A DNA stretch of 64,000 nt from Bremia lactucae (GCF_004359215.1 NC_090619.1:6255534-6319533), one strand, 5' to 3'. Positions 30,425 through 42,912 are shown, numbered from the stretch's first letter. The notes: generated from the letters alone by a model not told the origin. Numbers and translations: made by a program.

Positions 30425-31744
30425 TTATAAAGTGCTGGTAGCATTGCCGCCCCCCGCGACGGTACAATTTGGCAGCAAGCTCTTTTTGATCAGGTCCTCA
30501 ATGATCACTTGAGCTGGAACGCCTCCGTTCAAACATCCACCACAATGGTGCAATGCAACGACATGGTTGTCGATAGTCGCAATAACTGGCGACCCAGAAG
30601 AGCCTTCTTGAGTGTCGACGTAGTAACCAATATCATCTTTGCGGCATTCTGTGACTTCGCGAGACTCCACACGACCAGGCTGACCATTTGAAAGCCATGC
30701 GATGCGCTTGCCATAGCCCATTGGGTGTTGCGGGATGTATATGCTTTCGTTCAGTACTGGTCCAGAGCCGCGAAACTGTAAATATCCAGTCTTCGCGTAC
30801 AATTTAGAGTAATCGGTGATGGTTTTGTTGACTCCAAGGCGGACCAGAGCATAGTCCAACTCACTTGATACTGCTATCAGCGTCGTTCCCGCCACACCGA
30901 CACTTCCAGGACATCCATCCCGAGTTGCACACGTCTCGCTGTCATTACAATTCCTTGATTGTGCAAGAAACTCCACCTTGGTATTAAGCGCATCTTGGCT
31001 ATTGCTAATACAGTGCTCATTGGTGATTAAGTGTCCCTCACAACCTATCAACCAGCCCGTGCAGTACGCGACTTGCATACCATTCTCTTTGATTATTGAC
31101 AAACGGGCTACGGGCTGTGACTTTGCGAACATGATTGCCCCTTTTTCGCTTAAAGTGGAGTTTGACGCACACGCAGCTTCAATCGATTCATCGGTACCGC
31201 ATAAACTCTCATCGTTGTTATTATTATCAGACGTTGTCGCATTGACCGTGTTGATTAAAGGCACCTTAAGCGCAACTTGCTGCTGTTGAGCTTCCACCAC
31301 AAGCTCCTTTGGAGAAAATAGCAGGCCAACTACTGTAAAGCCTCTGCACGACTTTGAACTATCGGGAGCGGCAGCTTTATAAAGCTCCAGAGTTACACCA
31401 GACCCGGAAATTCCAGTCGAGTAAAAGCTGCCTGTCGCATTCTTTCCCGACAAAGTCGCTGCTGGTGGCACCGATTTACCAGTACCTGACGCTCGAACGA
31501 TCAGCACGTCAGCTTCCGGGAGATTAAAATCGGTAAATTGTAGCACATAGATGCCCTTTCCGAGTCCAGGATCAAGCTGCAGACGGTAGGAAGGCTTCGT
31601 TGCAGTTGCATTTGGAAGCGTTGAGTAGCTAGAAAATTTGCAACCTGCACCAACAAGGAGTTGTACCATTTGACCCGTCGTTGTCGCCGCAACGCCAAAA
31701 GTTGCAAGTGAAGAAAGCAGAATTGCAAATGGCCAACGCATCAT
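30425..31744 (-). CDS. Secreted trypsin-fold serine protease with CUB-like N-terminal part
   Basis: 439 residues, one exon, ATG at 31744. The signal peptide is MMRWPFAILLSSLATFGVAA. Residues ~30-145 are a beta-rich CUB- or pre-peptidase-like domain (IYVLQFTDFNLPEADVLIV). The peptidase domain (~205-425) has the triad His244 (LITNEHC), Asp297 (ELDYALVRL) and Ser383 (EGSSGSPV), an oxyanion glycine and six or more cysteines likely to be paired. Layout and the YIPQHPMGYGKRI block resemble bacterial-type lysyl endopeptidase/trypsin-like proteins known from oomycetes. It has several N-x-S/T sites, as expected for a secreted glycoprotein. Inferred: extracellular proteolysis; substrate specificity and any role in infection cannot be read from the sequence. 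It lies alone between repeats, ~600 bp from element G. Confidence 0.88.
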   Translation of the reverse strand: MMRWPFAILLSSLATFGVAATTTGQMVQLLVGAGCKFSSYSTLPNATATKPSYRLQLDPGLGKGIYVLQFTDFNLPEADVLIVRASGTGKSVPPAATLSGKNATGSFYSTGISGSGVTLELYKAAAPDSSKSCRGFTVVGLLFSPKELVVEAQQQQVALKVPLINTVNATTSDNNNNDESLCGTDESIEAACASNSTLSEKGAIMFAKSQPVARLSIIKENGMQVAYCTGWLIGCEGHLITNEHCISNSQDALNTKVEFLAQSRNCNDSETCATRDGCPGSVGVAGTTLIAVSSELDYALVRLGVNKTITDYSKLYAKTGYLQFRGSGPVLNESIYIPQHPMGYGKRIAWLSNGQPGRVESREVTECRKDDIGYYVDTQEGSSGSPVIATIDNHVVALHHCGGCLNGGVPAQVIIEDLIKKSLLPNCTVAGGGNATSTL

Positions 31745-34092
31745 ATTGTGATGTGAAAATGTCGTGATGCGAACAAGGAGAATTCAATAGTGTCGTGACG
31801 CTTCGTGTGCGAGCATGGTGTGCTGTTTCGACAATATCGACTACGGTCTGATTGAAGAAGAAGTTCGATGGATGTATATTGCCTGGCCGGGAAGGCTTTG
31901 CGCCTACTTGATGTTGACCATTTCTGGAGTGAAGTAAAAATACGACCGCACTTTTCTATAAAGACGTTTTGAATGATTGTGAGTAGCGCTTTAGAGTCGC
32001 TGTAGGTCATTCGTTGTCAATTTATTTCAATTACCATGGTAAGTTTGCGTGACAATTTGTCTTTTTGCTTCTGCGCATTAGTAAATGGTTTTTATAAGCA
32101 ACGTTTCGCGCCCAATCAATCCGATACTTTTGTTTAATTTAGATGCAGTGACCTCTAAGCAAGTTGCTTAGAGGTCACTGTATCTAAATTAGACTATAAA
32201 GAGCATTTGTTGTCTAACTAAAAGACTACTCATAAATGCCTTTTTACCAGGCAATCACATGAATGACACAGCCTATATATATCTTCGACAAGTTCGGAAA
32301 CGTTGTTTGGGCTTAAGCAAATTCGATACGGGCCAACGTTACTCTCCTTTTCAGTATGTGTGAGCAAGACCGATCTGGATCATACTCGCTATATTTATCA
32401 GACAATCGCTGATGGGAATGTATGTAAAAGGTTTTGTCGCCATTTTAAGGCAGCATTTGACAGAATTTAATCGTCCGCGAACAATCTGAACAACGCAGAT
32501 CTGAATAAAAATTCGAAATGGTTAAAGCATTAAGATTTAAATTTGTTAATAAGATCATTTTCTGGAGGAGCGAAACCGTTCCCTAAAAACTATTCGCGAA
32601 AAACAAATTTGAAAACAACTTAGTCAAGGACTGCCACAATTGCAACTCGATTGCATCGCTGGTAATACATTCCTGGTCCTAATATTGGCTCGGGTCAAGG
32701 AGGCATGCAAAAGGTTAATTTATCATTAACTTCATTATGTGATCATCTCCGTCAAATGCGCGCAAACGGAAACTATATTGTAACGGACACCATAATTCGG
32801 CTATAGCCAATAATAACGACAAAGTATTTTCCTAGCTTTCAGACATCTGTATCGCAATGGGTCACTGATCCATGAGCGATAATGAATTGTCATGTCTTCA
32901 CCTGCCAGCAACAACGAGCGAGTTAGAATCTTTGATTGTCTCGATGCTCGGCGCTCCTTGCGGTTCAATCTATGTGGGTGGAACTGACAAGACGTTGCAG
33001 GACGTGTCCAGGACGACGCTATCATTTAAAATGAGCGCTGTTACGAGAAGGTTGATCGCGGTTCCCACCTCAACTTTTGAATTGGAATGAAAGAGCTTTT
33101 ATTTACGTTAAACCCGAAGTCAATGCCAAATCCTTGCTTAAATTGCCGTCACAGAAAATCCGAGGGTTTTGCCTGGAGCGAATACCCACCAAGCTCGACA
33201 ATTTGTCCCGTGAGGCTTTCACTTGAAGAGGTTTAAAATAAGCATCGTAACCTCGTGAGTGGGGTTTGGAAAGGATCTGGCTGTGGCGATAGTATTCCGC
33301 CCTGCAAACGGCTGTCCTTAATCGGGTATTGATAAGTCAGTACGGGACATCCGCCCTGAAAATGGAATTATAAGGCTCGGATGGGCAGGCTCTTCCAAGC
33401 AAGGGAACACTAAATGATCGTCAATCCCTGTACTTGCCATCCGCCGATGGCAGGTCAGAATGTGGCCGCTGCAAAAATCTCCTGTATTCTGTAATCTAAA
33501 GATGGAACTAATGAACGGCAATAATGGATCAGCAAAACCTGACGATACCTTCGCAATTTGCTGCGTCACTCGAGTATACTGGAGCATCTTCGATAAAAAG
33601 GAGAAAAACTTGGTAAAGTGGGCGTGGATTCATCAATTCAAGAACAAAAATCAAGCTAGCGCGAATTGCCGCAATGGGGTCGAGGCTGAGCCACTGCAGA
33701 GAGCACCAAATTGACCGCACCCGCCGATGTCGCGAGCGACCTCTCGTTATAGCCCAGATTTTTTTGATAGAGCCGAAATGCGTATGGCCTCCGTAGATCC
33801 TTGGTAGCTTATCATGAAACCAATGAAGCCTAGCGCAACACTTAAGGGGGGGGGCTCAGCCGACACTTTCAATCCAAAGCCGCACATACCCGGTGGCGAG
33901 AGCTTCGCGGGAATCGTCTGAAACTTTGCCAATGCGAACAAAGCCCAGTAACTTTATTCCAAAGCCGAAGCTGAGTATGTACAAGCTGTGGCCGACTTAG
34001 CCCCCAACAAAGTCATTGATGACGATGACAAAGCAGTTAGCCGCACAAAAAACGTTTATATTTTATAAAATAAGTTTATTTCCTCTTATATC
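31745..34092. other. 2.3-kb interval without a recognised gene
   Basis: Only short frames are present. 33840-34060 has faintly protein-like plus-strand blocks (KAEAEYVQAVADLAPNK), which could be an eroded copia RNase H end, but the match is too short to call. A long hairpin lies at 32135-32191. Confidence 0.4.
32135..32191. repeat. Near-perfect 28-bp-arm inverted repeat
   Basis: Arms 32135-32162 and 32164-32191 are reverse complements with a single mismatch (G/A) and a 1-nt spacer. The core is CAGTGACCTCTAAGCAA / TTGCTTAGAGGTCACTG. No open frame spans it. Confidence 0.9.
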
Positions 34093-34173
34093 GACAGCTT
34101 GGCCGAGTGGTTAAGGCGATAGACTTGAAATCTATTGGGGTAACCCGCGTGAGTTCAAACCTCACAGCTGTCG
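34093..34173 (+). tRNA. tRNA-Ser(UGA)
   Basis: Acceptor arms GACAGCT and AGCTGTC pair fully. The D arm has the A box TGGCCGAGTGGTTA. The anticodon arm is ATAGA-CTTGAAA-TCTAT with anticodon TGA. A class II variable arm (TGGGGTAACCCGC) is followed by the T arm GTGAG-TTCAAAC-CTCAC. There is no intron and no encoded CCA. A T-rich run is not obvious directly downstream. The structure is intact, so it is probably functional. Confidence 0.95.
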
Positions 34174-34218
34174 AAACCAATCGAATCTAGCATTTTCTTC
34201 AAAAATTAAAGTTCTACA

Positions 34219-34345
34219 TTTTTAGGGACTTGCTATTTCGACCCCAAGTTGCCATTTCCACCCAGCCACATGGAATCTGACCAATCAAATTATTTGCTAT
34301 TCGCACCCACCCAAGTTTGCTAGTTCCAATAAGCCAGGTAGAATC
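34219..34345 (+). repeat. Left terminal inverted repeat
   Basis: Pairs with ~35960-36125. Contains TTGCCATTTCCACCCAGCCA and CTGACCAATCAAATTA. Confidence 0.75.
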
Positions 34346-34416
34346 TAACCAATCAAGTTATGGCGTCATTTCTACTGAAATGCCCTGAAATTATGATTGA
34401 TTGTTTTGTCTAAAAC

Positions 34417-34946
34417 TGTAGGCGGGCACGTCGTAATGCGGCCACGCTCTACTTGGACACACACCCTAGCACAGCGAGGAAGCGGTTAAACCAGCTTTTC
34501 TTGCGTGGAGTGAGGTAGTTGTGGTGGGCGCCTTAGCAACTTCACCCAACACACTAAGTACTTTAGTAAAGTGTCGTCACGGGAGCGGTAATCCGGCTCA
34601 TTGTGCGCACTTCCTAAATAGGAAGTTTTTTTCAGACTGATTTGTATTTAATCGTATTAAACATAATTACCTATTTTACCAATCAAAACTGTCACCTCTG
34701 TAAATAACACTAATAAGTTTTGTGAGTGTATATTTCTAGATACCTCGCGTAACGGATGACGCTAGCCGCCACTCTCCTGATCTGAATGCACCTATGTGCA
34801 TCACACACACAAGGGTTGGTCACAAATGTGAACCACACCCGAGTGGTGGGTCCAATTACTTTATTTAAGTAATTGACCATCCCCTTAAGTACACCAAGTG
34901 TTCTTAACGGGGACTGTGTAACATTAGGGCACTTTATTCCGTTACA
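34417..34946 (-). repeat. Solo LTR inside the inverted-repeat element
   Basis: 530 bp, TGTAGGCGGG...CCGTTACA on the plus strand, same family as 6525-7303 and 52608-53140. No internal Ty3 sequence flanks it, so it is a solo LTR. I do not see a clear 4-6 bp target duplication. Confidence 0.8.
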
Positions 34947-35103
34947 TAAGCAATTATATACCCCTGCCGTAGGGAAAATAGAATGGAATGTAGAGCAACG
35001 CGAATAAGAATTTCAATATTACAATAATTCCTGCCCGCTTTTTAGTAAATTTTCCAGCCCATAATATTCTTAATTTCACCACCTTTCTCAAATAAAATAT
35101 GTA

Positions 35104-35275
35104 TTTTCTTGGCATTGTCAGAACATGCATCCTCCTCCGGAATCCAATCTTCGGTTATCCTGTCGCCATATAATGGCAATAAATTCAGTAAAGGTAAGCA
35201 AAATTGATAAAAATCTAAAATTTTTATATTCAATTCAAAATAATTTTTTCTCGGCATTGTCAGAATATGCGTCCA
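35104..35275 (+). repeat. Two ~29-bp direct repeats
   Basis: TTTTCTTGGCATTGTCAGAA...TGCATCC near 35104 recurs near 35246 as TTTTCTCGGCATTGTCAGAA...TGCGTCC, 142 bp apart, inside the inverted-repeat element. Confidence 0.65.
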
Positions 35276-35959
35276 TCTCCAATATCCCTAAGTTTGTCAA
35301 AGCATACATTTAATAGGTTCTCCATGTCAAGGGTGATGAGAACTGTGGTTACCAAACCGTCGCAATAATTATTGTGAGAACAGAAGATGAATGGAAAAGT
35401 GTCCAAAAAGACCTCAGAGCTGAAGTTATGGAGAACAAACAACTTCATAAAGAACTTGCCGGAGCTGGAATGTGAAGTCGAAAAAATGTTGAATTCGGTC
35501 ATATGAGAAAACGGAACATGCGGATTGAATCATTGAACGTGATTCCCCGAGTTCGGTCATGTTCTCGCGAACTGTTATGGCCGGTCAGTACACTTCTTCA
35601 GGGCAGAGCAGATGATCACGTTTCTCCCACATAGAAAAGGTTTGATAGCAGCCAAGTCAATGGCCTGTGCATTTGTTGATGGAAACCACTTTGTACCGAT
35701 TTTCTTCAGGCCAAATTATCCTGTACCTCCCATTGCACGTAACTGGAAACGTTTTGCATCAGTGAAGGCCCAGATTTGGAGACACCTTTGGAAGCACGAA
35801 TTAGAACATTTTTCAGTGATGCAGAAAGGAAGAGAGAGAAGTCCCCATACCTAACTCCCTAATTTCATAGATATTCATGATAAGTATTTGATTAAAGAAG
35901 CCCTTCCGGTCTTTAAAATGATTCCTGGCCAGTATTCAAATTATTATTTTTTGTGATGG

Positions 35960-36125
35960 GTGGATGTACAAAACGTAGGTGGGTGGAAATAGTAGGTAAT
36001 TCGATTGGTCAGATCCACGTGGCTGGGTGGAATAGCAACTTGGGTGGGTGGAAATAGCAAGTAATTTGATTGGTCAGCTGGGCGAAAATAGCAACTTGGG
36101 TGGGTGGAAAAAGTAAGTCCCTATT
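35960..36125 (-). repeat. Right terminal inverted repeat
   Basis: Has three units of the GGGTGGGTGGAAATAGCAA type, so it is longer than the left repeat by about one unit. Confidence 0.75.
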
Positions 36126-37229
36126 TTTATTACTTTAATCACACAGCGTGACTTCTCAATCGACCAAGCTTAGTTGCTACAATAATAAACGAAGTCGTGA
36201 CAATCCTTACAGTGTAATATTTTAAGATCCATTTGTCCGTGTTAAAGGAATAGGTTCATATCCCACCGTAGACGAAATTTATATTTTTAACCAACCACTT
36301 CGATTAACCTATCCATATCGTATGAAAAGACGATATCTGAAAGAAATTTGACGCCGCATGCTCTAACGGTTTAGCCAAGCGCCTTTTCTTTTTGTTAAAT
36401 TTGCGCTTTATAGCGTTTCGCTTAAGAAGGCTACAACACCGTGTTGAAATGTTACGATAAAGCCTCAAGATTTTTATGCCCAATTTCTTTTTCTGCACGA
36501 TGGTCCGAAACGAGATACTTTATTGATCTGGTGAGAAGACCAACCGCAGTGTTCGCCAAGCTTTCACACTTGAATTTGAGCTAAAGAAATGCATATATAG
36601 ATTCGTTAACCTTTCTGTTATGACACCTTAAACGAGCTAATTTCAATTTTGAGTTTCGCAAAAATAAAGAATTTACACACAAAAATGGTCATGTAATCAG
36701 CAGTAGCACTCTTTTCTCATTGAATCTCTACTCGCCGACCCAAAGAAGAGCCTCTTCCGTGAACTGTGCTGTCTCCGGCTGTCCCTAAAAGGGGGACAAG
36801 AGGGGAGAGCATAAGCCATTAGGTAAGCTCGACTAAAAGCCAGGCTGAAAAAATGAAAGGAAGGCGGAGACTGGTAGCTAGAAAGGGACGGCGATGGTTA
36901 TGAACGAGACCGATGCTATAATGTCCGCATTGGTAGGCTGGCAGTGATACATCCGGACCCAAGAAGCACATGCAGCGATATCGGATGGAGGTAAAAAATC
37001 TTGCGGCGATAAAGGCAGCAGCACAAATGAAGAGCGTTGAGTGATCTACCTCTGCATATCCGAAGACAAAGTGTCAGCGCCTCATGGGGAGCAATTTACA
37101 CGGATACTGGAAAGAAGGATCTTCAACATTGAATCTGTGTTCCATTTTATTTTTATTTCCAAATTATAAGCCGAGGCCGAGTAAAATTTCGAAAGAAAAA
37201 TAAGATATCACTTTGTAGAGTTAGATTCC
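36126..37229. other. Intergenic, no gene recognised
   Basis: Short frames only. 36222-36290 includes GGTTCATATCCC, a possible tRNA B box, but no complete cloverleaf can be drawn. Confidence 0.45.
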
Positions 37230-40200
37230 CACGGCTGTGCACACGCACTGGCAGCGTCGAAGTTCGACCACTCAAATAAGCCGAGTGGATCGAAACAAGG
37301 ATGCTTGCTTTGAAGGCAACATCCAAGAAAATTTGTAGCGCCTGTCTATAAGAGACAGTGCGAAGTCTAGATCGACTGAATAGTCGATCGTAGAGGATCT
37401 CGCTGTGATTGTGCAGCGACAGCTAGAGGCAGTTGGTAGGTTACTCACTAGATGAATAAGGGAATAAGTCCCATAAAACTAAAGGGATAAAATCCCCAAG
37501 ATTCTGAAAGAGAAGTCCAAAATTATCATAAAAAAGAGTTTTAAAGAAAAAACTAAGACATTAAATGCCTAGCAGTAGGCACTTATACACTTCATCTACA
37601 ACGCTCAAACCAAATCGGAATTTGACAATGTCAAGCAGATTTGCGTACTTGTCACAGATGACAAGTACGTGGCCGATATTCGATCGGCAATAGTATTTCC
37701 TGAGAGCGAACGGGTTCTCAGCAGCTCATCGATGGACGAAAGCGTCCTCGATGAGGAGACTCGGATTGAACGTTTTACGTCTCAATCCTGAGAATAGTTT
37801 AAACAAATCCTATGACAAGGTGATTTGGATTAAGTTTCAGGATGTGTTCCCTTATTCGGTAACGTGCGAGTTGCCTAAGGATAAAGGCACTGCGATACGA
37901 AACGACTTGATGCCAGCTTCGTTATACTGTGTCATGAAGCAGTGACCATTGCCTCGTGAACAAGTATTAGCGATCGACAAGTTCTTTCTGATCGCCTAGC
38001 AGCGGGCCATGTGAGGGAGCCCCCCCCACATAGCTCTCCAACTTTCTGTGTGCATAAAGTAACAGGAGGGTGGCAGATTGTACATCAATAAGATAAATGC
38101 TGCAACGATACCGGCTCAGACGGCGATACAACGAAAAGACGTAATCATTGGTGGGATTTCAAAGAGAACCGTCTTGTCGTCAATGGATCTGATGAACGGG
38201 CTTCTATCTAACCCGTATGCGTGACAGGATGTTCAATTCACAGCAGTTAGCATTTCAAGCGGTGTGAGAATCGCTAATTATGCCACAGCTGCTTAGTAAT
38301 GCCCCTGCAACTTCAACAGCTTCGTTACTATTCTGTTGAGATCAGTGCTAGATTTCGCACTGAGTTATTTTGATGACGTCTTCGTTCATAGCAGAGCCAT
38401 TAACGGGAAGTCGGACGTTTAAGTATATCGTACCAACGTCTGAAAGGCTCTTACATTTATAAGCTGTATGCAAATTTCAAGAAGTATATATTATATGCAA
38501 GCGACATACCACTTCTTGCGTGCATCGTGGGTAAAAATGATGTACGCCCTGATCCGGAAAAGATCAAGGCGATTACGGATTGGCCTGTGCCAATCAGTTT
38601 AGGGGGGCTTCGATAGTCTCTCACTTAGCGGAGTACTTACATAAGTACAAGCTAATTATGCCGGAATGACTAATAATATTTCTTGTTAATTTAAAAAATT
38701 AAAAAAATATATATGTAATGCTGATTGTCAGCGTTCCTTTGAAGGTAATATGCAAAGATTGTTGCAATCGCCAATTCTGACGATTGCGGACCAAGACAGA
38801 CGTTCTAATGTGGTCTGTGACGCAGTGATTTTGCAATCGGCTGTGCGTCAATGCCAGGCGGCGCAGGGCGCGTCGTCTGCTATCAATCGCGTCAGCTTCA
38901 ACCTGTTGAATGCAATATCCAGTGCATGACAAGGAACTCCTTCCCATGAACTATGCACTGGCTAAGCTTTGGGTCTATCTATTGATTGATAGACCGTTCA
39001 TGTTTATATATGGCCATGCGTCTTCCACACCTCTCGCAAAAAAATGGTGAGATAATTGCCTTCGCAGAGTACAACTATCGCAACAACAAGGGTTTCGACG
39101 TCCACACTACTAGACTCTGGAAGAACAGTGACGTCCCCCCTTTTATGGTAGTCCACATATCTGGGAAAGGGGGCGCAGCGAACGATAGCAAAGAATTAAC
39201 GGTAGGAGTAGTTAACGGTAGGATAAAGCTAACGGTAAGATTGATAAAATCAATAATATAACTTACTTTCCGTTTTGCAATCTCGACCGTAAGCCCATCT
39301 TCAAGCTCATAGCGTTAACGTAAATCAACAGAAGAGCCTATCAAGGCAGTAAGGTACGGAACGGCTTGATAGGTCACCTCAGAAATTCATTACAATCTAT
39401 AAAAGGATTGTCGAAATTGTATCGATCCTCAACGAATCGATACAAAAAACGCAACGGTTTACTGTTTACACAGCCATTGCTGGCGACACACTTCGTGTCG
39501 TGATGCCCACCCAAAATGTTTTACGGTTATGCATCATGTATGAGCACCAATAAGTGGTCACCGTGGGCGTGAGAAGACCTATCTCACGATAGGTTACGAC
39601 TTCTACTGGCCACGCCAGTATGAGTTTGTCCGCAAGTAGTACGTGCAGAGGCAGACTTCTCTTTAAGACAACTACCTTAAAGAGGGTTGATTAAAAAGTG
39701 TATTAATATAACTAAGTTCTTCGATTCTATCCACTTAAAATTAACTTATTTACAAATTCATACAAAACCTGTAATCAAGTTATATCTGTCTTACTCTATG
39801 CGCGCGTCCAGCGCTGACTGGACCGCGGAGAAAGTAGACATAATGGTCTATATCTACCAATGGATAAGCTTTCCGAATATTACTATGTAATGCAACATCT
39901 CTTAAAAAATACTTTCCTTCGAGATAATATATAAAAATTAACCTTTAAGTGTTTATTTAATGTAGAGATACACCCCGTTAGACAAAACGCTTTACAAGAA
40001 AAATTGCATTCTTAAGTTTGTAGACCCGGAGTCGATCACAGCCAAAGACTGTGCTGATGTATCTGCACACAATGTTTCGACTCTATTACGTATCCCGTGA
40101 ACTAATTTTGGATCGATATCCCCGGTTCACGTCGGAATTTTGGCAATCCGTGATTAAATCGCTTGGAACGCGGTTGAATATATTTTAACTTCTAACCATT

Positions 40201-40511
40201 CTGAACCTGATGATCAGACAGAACGTACAAACTTGTACTCGAAGAGATACTTCGAAGATACGTTCGCTTATTTGCAAGTTTGAGTGAGTTTCTGCCAATG
40301 GCAGAATTTGCCAGCAACAATTCGACGCATGCTTCAACAAAGTATACACCGCTCCAAAATGAATGACTGACGTCCACCTTGTTTGAGAGTGACTCTTATT
40401 TAAGGGGGAGGGACTCGCTCGAGCAAAGAATAATCTAGCTGTTGATCATCACGCATTAATTAAACAATGCGAAAGATACCAATGTTGATTTAATCAACAT
40501 TGCAAAAGACA
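37230..40511 (+). mobile_element. Ty3/gypsy element H, heavily degenerate
   Basis: Plus-strand pol relics in order: protease-RT spacer (37230-37700), SSSSMDESVLDEETRIERF (~37720), CELPKDKGT, SYFDDVFVHSRAINGKSDV (~38365; catalytic YFDD kept), RNase H pieces (~38750-39150), the integrase zinc region (~39395-39642), an inserted LTR piece (39645-39976), then integrase PRELILDRYPRFTSEFWQSV (~40095) up to ~40500. There are stops every few dozen codons. Gag and both own LTRs are absent. It abuts element I head to head at ~40511. Confidence 0.78.
39645..39976 (-). repeat. Truncated LTR inserted in the integrase of element H
   Basis: Shares GCGCGCGTCCAGCGCTGACT and GATAATATAT with the LTRs at 29538 and 50012, and ends CCCCGTTAG. 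Integrase sequence of H resumes on its other side. Confidence 0.7.
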
Positions 40512-42912
40512 CGGCCTGCCAACACTCTGCCGGGACAGGCAGAGGTTGAAACGAAGCACGAAATATAGTACTAGGCTTCACCGTTGACAACCTCGCAAGC
40601 ACGTATGTACTTGCGCGCGAATTTATACTGTCAAGCCAGTTGATGTCGCGACTTACTGTGAATCAAGTCTTCTCACGTCCACGATACCAACTATTTGGTG
40701 CATCATGACACTCATACATGATACATAGTCGCAAATTATTGTGATTGAGTATGACGGCACGAGGTGTGTCGCCAGCAACCGCTGAATAATGAAGTAATTC
40801 ATTATCGATCTGATGAATATAAACTTTAAAAAAACTTTACATATTGTTGTGACGGATTCTATATGTAATCCATCAAACCTTTGAGAGGCTTATGGCTGTG
40901 TTGATATCATGAAGAAACCTTGACGTCGGAAAACTTGTTGCAACAGTGGGCTTATCCTCACTGTTGCTTGCGCAGCCGATGCCGGCGCGGAAGCGCATCA
41001 GCGACGACATTAAATCGTCCTGGTTTATATTCCACAGAGAAGCTGTACTTCGCGGAGAAAGACAGCCAACTCGCCATTCTTTGCGAGATGTGTGGACTGC
41101 TAACGGCCGTGCCTAAAGACGCATGGTCCGTATAAACAATGAAGGTCTATCACCCAAAAAATAAAATCTAAACTTAGCCAGTGCATATTTCATGGCAAGG
41201 AGTTCCTTGACATGAACTGGACAATTGCGTTCAGCTGGTTGAAGCTGACGTGACTGATAGCAGATGACGCGCTCTTCGCCGTCTGTGTCATGTTGCCTTA
41301 ACGCACAGCAAAATTGCTGGCGTCAGATACCACATGAATCGATTTGTTTTGATCTAAAATCGCCAGGATTGGCGGTTACATCAACCTTTGCTATATAACC
41401 TCAAAGGAAAGCTGCCAATCAGCGTTCCAAGACCAGTTTACAACTTCTTCAACAAACGAAAAATGTGTACAGTAATTTCGGCAAAATTGCGCGAGTACTT
41501 ATGTAAGTACGCCGCTAAGCCGAGGAACTTACACAGTCCCTTCACATCGATTGGCAAAGGCCAGTCGTTGGTCGCCTTATTTTTCCTCAGGGTGTAGATC
41601 GTTTTTGCTTACGATGCACCCAAGAAATAGTTATTTCGGTTCCAGCAAATTTACATTTTTTGAGATTTGGGTACAACTTATGCTTATGCATAAGTGTTAG
41701 AACCTTTCGGACGTGGGTAGGATGTGATTTAACGTTCGACTTTCCGTTCATGGCTCTGCTATATATAAAGACATCTTCAAAGTTACTCGGTCCGAAATCC
41801 CGCACCAATCTCAACAGATTGGTTACACATCAGTTAAATGTCGCAGGGGTATTACTAAGCCCCTGTGGCATAACTAGCCACTCCCATAGTATTCTGCATG
41901 GGGTGCTTAGTGCTGTGTACGGGATGTCCCGTTCACGCACAATGATCTGATAGAATCTATCTATTAGATCCATTGACGAAAATATAGTACTCTTGGACAT
42001 ACCATCAATGCTTACGTCTTTTCGTGGTATCGGCGCTTGAGTCGGTATCGTTGCAGCGATTGAATTATTGAACGCATGCACATTCCGCCACCCTCCTGTT
42101 GCTTTACGCACATACAAGGTCGGAGAGCTATGTGGAAAGTTGACTCCCTCTTATGGCCCGCTGCCAACCGGTCGAAAAAGATCGATCGCCAATATTGTTC
42201 GCGAGGCAACGGCCACTGCTTCATGGCACAGTAATTGAGCGTGGTACCAGGTCGATTTGTGTCGAGTGCCTTTATCCAAAATGTAGCTCGCACGGTAAGG
42301 ATTCTGAGAATACATCCTTGCATTCAATATTGATCCTTATATAAAGAATTTGTCTTGAAAAAATCCCAGCCTTGGGACGTAAAACGTTCCATCCGAGTCT
42401 TCTCTTCGAGGACATTTTCGTCCATCGATGAGCTGCTGAGAAGCCGCTTATTATTAAAAAAATACCATTGCCGACCGAATATAGGCCACGTAGTTATCAT
42501 CTGTGACAAGTACGCAGATCCGCTGACTTTACCACTACGCAGATCACGCAAGAACCTCTTCGGTTCTAGCGTTGGCAATTGAGTTAAATCCGAAGTTAAG
42601 TTCGGAGACGCTATCGTATCTAGTGTATAAGCGCCTACACTCTATCCGTTGTTACTAAGACATTTAATGTCTCGGTTTTCTTTTTGCAACTGATTCCCAA
42701 AGGTTCTTGGGAACCTTTGACCACAGGTGTCTGGAGACTTATTCCAACAGATTCTTGGGACTTATTCCCTCAAGTTTTATTTGGGGTGTATCCTCTCCAA
42801 CTGCCTCTAGCTGTGGTTGCGCTACCACAGCGAGAGGGGTGGTTCCACGAAATGTATGTGCGTGAGGAGCATCTTCTGTCAGAAGGCCTGCAACTTTTTG
42901 AACGTTGCTGGA

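Larger units (their letters stand above)
34219..36125. mobile_element. Long terminal-inverted-repeat element of unassigned family
   Basis: The left end AGGGACTTGCTATTTCGACC and the reverse complement of the right end (AGGGACTTACTTTTTCCACC) match, and similarity extends ~110-160 bp. Each end contains repeated TAGCAACTTGGGTGGGTGG-type units and CCAATCAAATTA. Flanks are AT-rich (ATTTTTA on both sides), so a target duplication is possible but not certain. The interior has an LTR insertion (34417-34946) and about 1 kb with small frames but no transposase motif I recognise. Likely MULE-like by terminal length. Confidence 0.7.

Noticed and set aside
33840..34060. Copia RNase H-like AEAEYVQAVADLA stretch
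   Set aside because: Only about a dozen residues match and no neighbouring copia blocks are seen; too short to annotate.
36222..36290. tRNA-like B box GGTTCATATCCC
   Set aside because: No acceptor stem, D arm or anticodon arm can be paired with it.
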